16,246 bases of DNA. It comes from Sandarakinorhabdus sp. GTDB taxonomy: Bacteria > Pseudomonadota > Alphaproteobacteria > Sphingomonadales > Sphingomonadaceae. The translations under genes and the position numbers were made by a program. Location of the stretch: contig JALOSK010000009.1 of the NCBI GenBank assembly GCA_025458465.1, forward strand, positions 1-16,246, given 5' to 3'. A model generated the notes under the pieces. The model saw nothing but the letters and a program-made list of their open reading frames with translations. It did no database searches and was not told where the DNA came from. Shown here in pieces: positions 14,694-16,246 of the stretch (within the stretch, counting starts at the first letter, position 1; each line of letters begins with the position of its first letter).

Positions 14694-15460
14694 TGCAGCG
14701 TGGCCTGCAGACCAAGTCCAGCTGCCATGTCCAGCAGCGCCCGGCCTTGCAAATGGCCGATTTCCAGTACGGCGAGGCCTGCATCCGCCAGCAGGCCCGG
14801 CAGCTGCGGCAGAATGCGGCGATAATCGTCAAGGCCATCGGCGCCGGCAAACAGCGCGCTGGCGGGTTCGTGCGCTTTCACCTCGGCTGAAAGCGGTTCA
14901 TCCACAGCAATATAAGGCGGGTTGCAGAGAATCAGATCGAACTGATCAGTCACCCCTTCCCCCCAGTTTCCCGCACGGAACTCGGCCCGTTCGGACAGTC
15001 CGGTGCGCGCTGCATTCGCTTGCGCGACGGCCAGCGCCGCCGCGCTGGCATCAATGCCCAGCCCGGTGGCGTCCGGCCATTCGCTGAGCGCGGCCAGCAA
15101 CAGCGCACCAGAGCCTGTGCCGAGATCAAGGATGCGCCTGGGGGGTGTACGGCAGCGTTTCAGCGCCACTTCGATCAGGGTTTCACTGTCAGGACGCGGA
15201 ATCAGCACATCCGGCGTCACCAGCAGATCGAGCGACCAGAATTCCCGTTGCCCGGTGATGTGGGCGACCGGTTCTCCATTGGCACGACGTTTTACCAGCA
15301 TTTCATAGGCTTGTTGATCGATATTTCTGTCAGGATTGAGCAACAGCTCACCGCGCGTGCAGCCGATCATGTGGGCAAGCAGCACTTCGGCATCCAGCCG
15401 CGGCGTGTCACCGCCAATGCGGGCGGCAGCCGCTGCCAGGGCATCGCGCACGCTTGGCAT
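14615..15460 (-). CDS. prmC: Peptide chain release factor N5-glutamine methyltransferase PrmC (HemK)
   Basis: 281-residue S-adenosylmethionine-dependent enzyme that methylates the glutamine of the GGQ motif in release factors. The N-terminal helical domain (1-75) includes EPVAHITGQREF (63-74), followed by IPRPDSE (87-93). The Rossmann fold has motif I DLGTGSG (112-118) and the catalytic NPPY (180-183). The usual end is near GGRDRCIAI; about 14 more residues (NAWRRSAAFTSCQ) come from sequence that is antisense to the mazG 3' end. The ATG at 15460 shares a base with the prfA stop (TGATG); a GTG directly before it (15463) is an equivalent alternative. Its target RF1 is encoded directly upstream. 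Confidence 0.96.
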   Translation of the reverse strand: MPSVRDALAAAAARIGGDTPRLDAEVLLAHMIGCTRGELLLNPDRNIDQQAYEMLVKRRANGEPVAHITGQREFWSLDLLVTPDVLIPRPDSETLIEVALKRCRTPPRRILDLGTGSGALLLAALSEWPDATGLGIDASAAALAVAQANAARTGLSERAEFRAGNWGEGVTDQFDLILCNPPYIAVDEPLSAEVKAHEPASALFAGADGLDDYRRILPQLPGLLADAGLAVLEIGHLQGRALLDMAAGLGLQATLHQDLGGRDRCIAINAWRRSAAFTSCQ

Positions 15461-16246
15461 CACAGCGCCGCCAGGCGCGCCGCTTCGTCCTCGGCGATGA
15501 GTGCGCTCACCAGTTCATCCAGCCCCGGCCCTTCCAATATCTCGGGCAGGCGATGCAGGGTAAGGTTGATGCGATGGTCGGTTACCCGGCCTTGCGGGAA
15601 ATTGTAGGTGCGGATGCGTTCGGACCGGTCACCACTGCCCACCATCGCCTTGCGGTCGGCCGAACGGGAACTCGCCAACCGCTCGCGCTCGGCATCGAAC
15701 AGGCGCGTGCGCAGCAATTTCATGGCCTTGGCCTTGTTCTTGTGCTGGCTGCGTTCATCCTGCACCGCCACCACGACGCCGCTGGGGATATGGGTGATGC
15801 GCACCGCACTGTCGGTGGTGTTCACATGCTGCCCGCCCGCGCCCGACGAGCGATAGACGTCAATGCGCAGATCCTTCTCATCGATGGCGATATCGACATC
15901 CTCGGCCTCTGGCAGCACGGCAACCGTGGCGGCGCTGGTGTGGATGCGGCCGCCGGCTTCGGTGGCCGGCACGCGCTGCACACGGTGCACGCCGCTTTCG
16001 AATTTCAGCCGGGCGAACACCCCGGCGCCCGCCACGCTGGCAACGACTTCCTTGAAGCCGCCCAGATCGGACTGGTTGGACGACAGGATTTCCCATTTCC
16101 ATCCGTGATTTGCCGCATAGCGTTCATACATGCGGGCAAGATCGCCGGCAAACAGCGCGGCTTCGTCGCCGCCGGTGCCGGCGCGGATTTCCAGCACGGC
16201 CGAGCGTTCATCGGCGGCATCGCGCGGCAGCAGTTTCAGGGCCAGT
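15460..16246 (-). CDS. prfA: Peptide chain release factor 1 (5' end beyond window)
   Basis: Partial gene entering from the right edge; about 261 C-terminal residues are visible, starting [35 protein letters not shown], of which the [15 protein letters not shown] stretch is an RF1/RF2 hallmark. The codon-reading tripeptide is PAT (coded by 15961-15969), which marks RF1 (UAA/UAG) rather than RF2 (SPF). The catalytic GGQ in [12 protein letters not shown] (coded by 15829-15837) triggers peptide release, and its Gln is the substrate of PrmC, encoded next. The TGA at 15462-15460 overlaps the prmC ATG, so the pair is translationally coupled. The start codon and N-terminal helical domain are not in the window. 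Confidence 0.97.
   Translation of the reverse strand, partial: LALKLLPRDAADERSAVLEIRAGTGGDEAALFAGDLARMYERYAANHGWKWEILSSNQSDLGGFKEVVASVAGAGVFARLKFESGVHRVQRVPATEAGGRIHTSAATVAVLPEAEDVDIAIDEKDLRIDVYRSSGAGGQHVNTTDSAVRITHIPSGVVVAVQDERSQHKNKAKAMKLLRTRLFDAERERLASSRSADRKAMVGSGDRSERIRTYNFPQGRVTDHRINLTLHRLPEILEGPGLDELVSALIAEDEAARLAAL

Noticed and set aside
1..16246. Mobile element, phage, CRISPR, toxin-antitoxin or defence island
   Set aside because: No transposase, integrase, repeat-spacer array or flanking repeats were seen; MazG here is the housekeeping two-domain pyrophosphatase with no mazEF beside it.

Overview
The window is a gene-dense stretch (17 protein genes, almost no spare DNA) of a high-GC alphaproteobacterial chromosome. 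The order ntrY-ntrX-hfq-hflX, followed by a murein/division block (mltB, rlpA, D,D-carboxypeptidase) and then tmk-holB-metG-tatD-metallo-hydrolase, points to the Sphingomonadales. That placement is an inference from gene order and protein character, not from a database search. There is no tRNA, rRNA, insertion sequence, CRISPR array or phage gene, and base use looks uniform apart from one AT-rich island near 12780-12812.

Positions 1-11722 are entirely plus-strand. First comes a regulatory/stress group: the 3' part of the sensor kinase gene ntrY (its phosphoacceptor-histidine region lies just outside the left edge), ntrX, hfq and hflX. NtrX has lost the sigma-54-contacting GAFTGA loop. Next is a cell-envelope group whose products would act in sequence on peptidoglycan: a GH103 lytic transglycosylase, the septal lipoprotein RlpA (glycosyl cleavage of denuded strands, SPOR domain) and a PBP5-type carboxypeptidase. 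These run by start/stop overlaps or tiny gaps into thymidylate kinase, DNA polymerase III delta', methionyl-tRNA synthetase, the TatD nuclease and a PhnP-like metallo-beta-lactamase-fold enzyme. The spacing suggests one long operon, perhaps with internal promoters.

Positions 11717-12721 carry a minus-strand UPF0324/YeiH-type membrane transporter gene that meets the metallo-hydrolase gene tail-to-tail at a palindromic CTATAG serving as stop codon for both. Between it and the divergent epoxide-hydrolase-like gene lies the only sizeable intergenic region (12722-12909). It holds three separate inverted repeats, the best candidate for undescribed regulation in the window.

The plus-strand epoxide hydrolase and mazG genes overlap (GTGA). 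mazG converges on the minus-strand pair prfA-prmC (release factor 1 and its glutamine methyltransferase, overlapping as TGATG), with the last 79 bases of mazG and prmC coding on both strands. prfA runs off the right edge.

I see no novel multi-gene defence or mobile system. The interesting points are structural: the divergent dyad-rich region, the mazG/prmC antisense overlap, hairpins just before metG and hfq, and the altered NtrX ATPase motifs.
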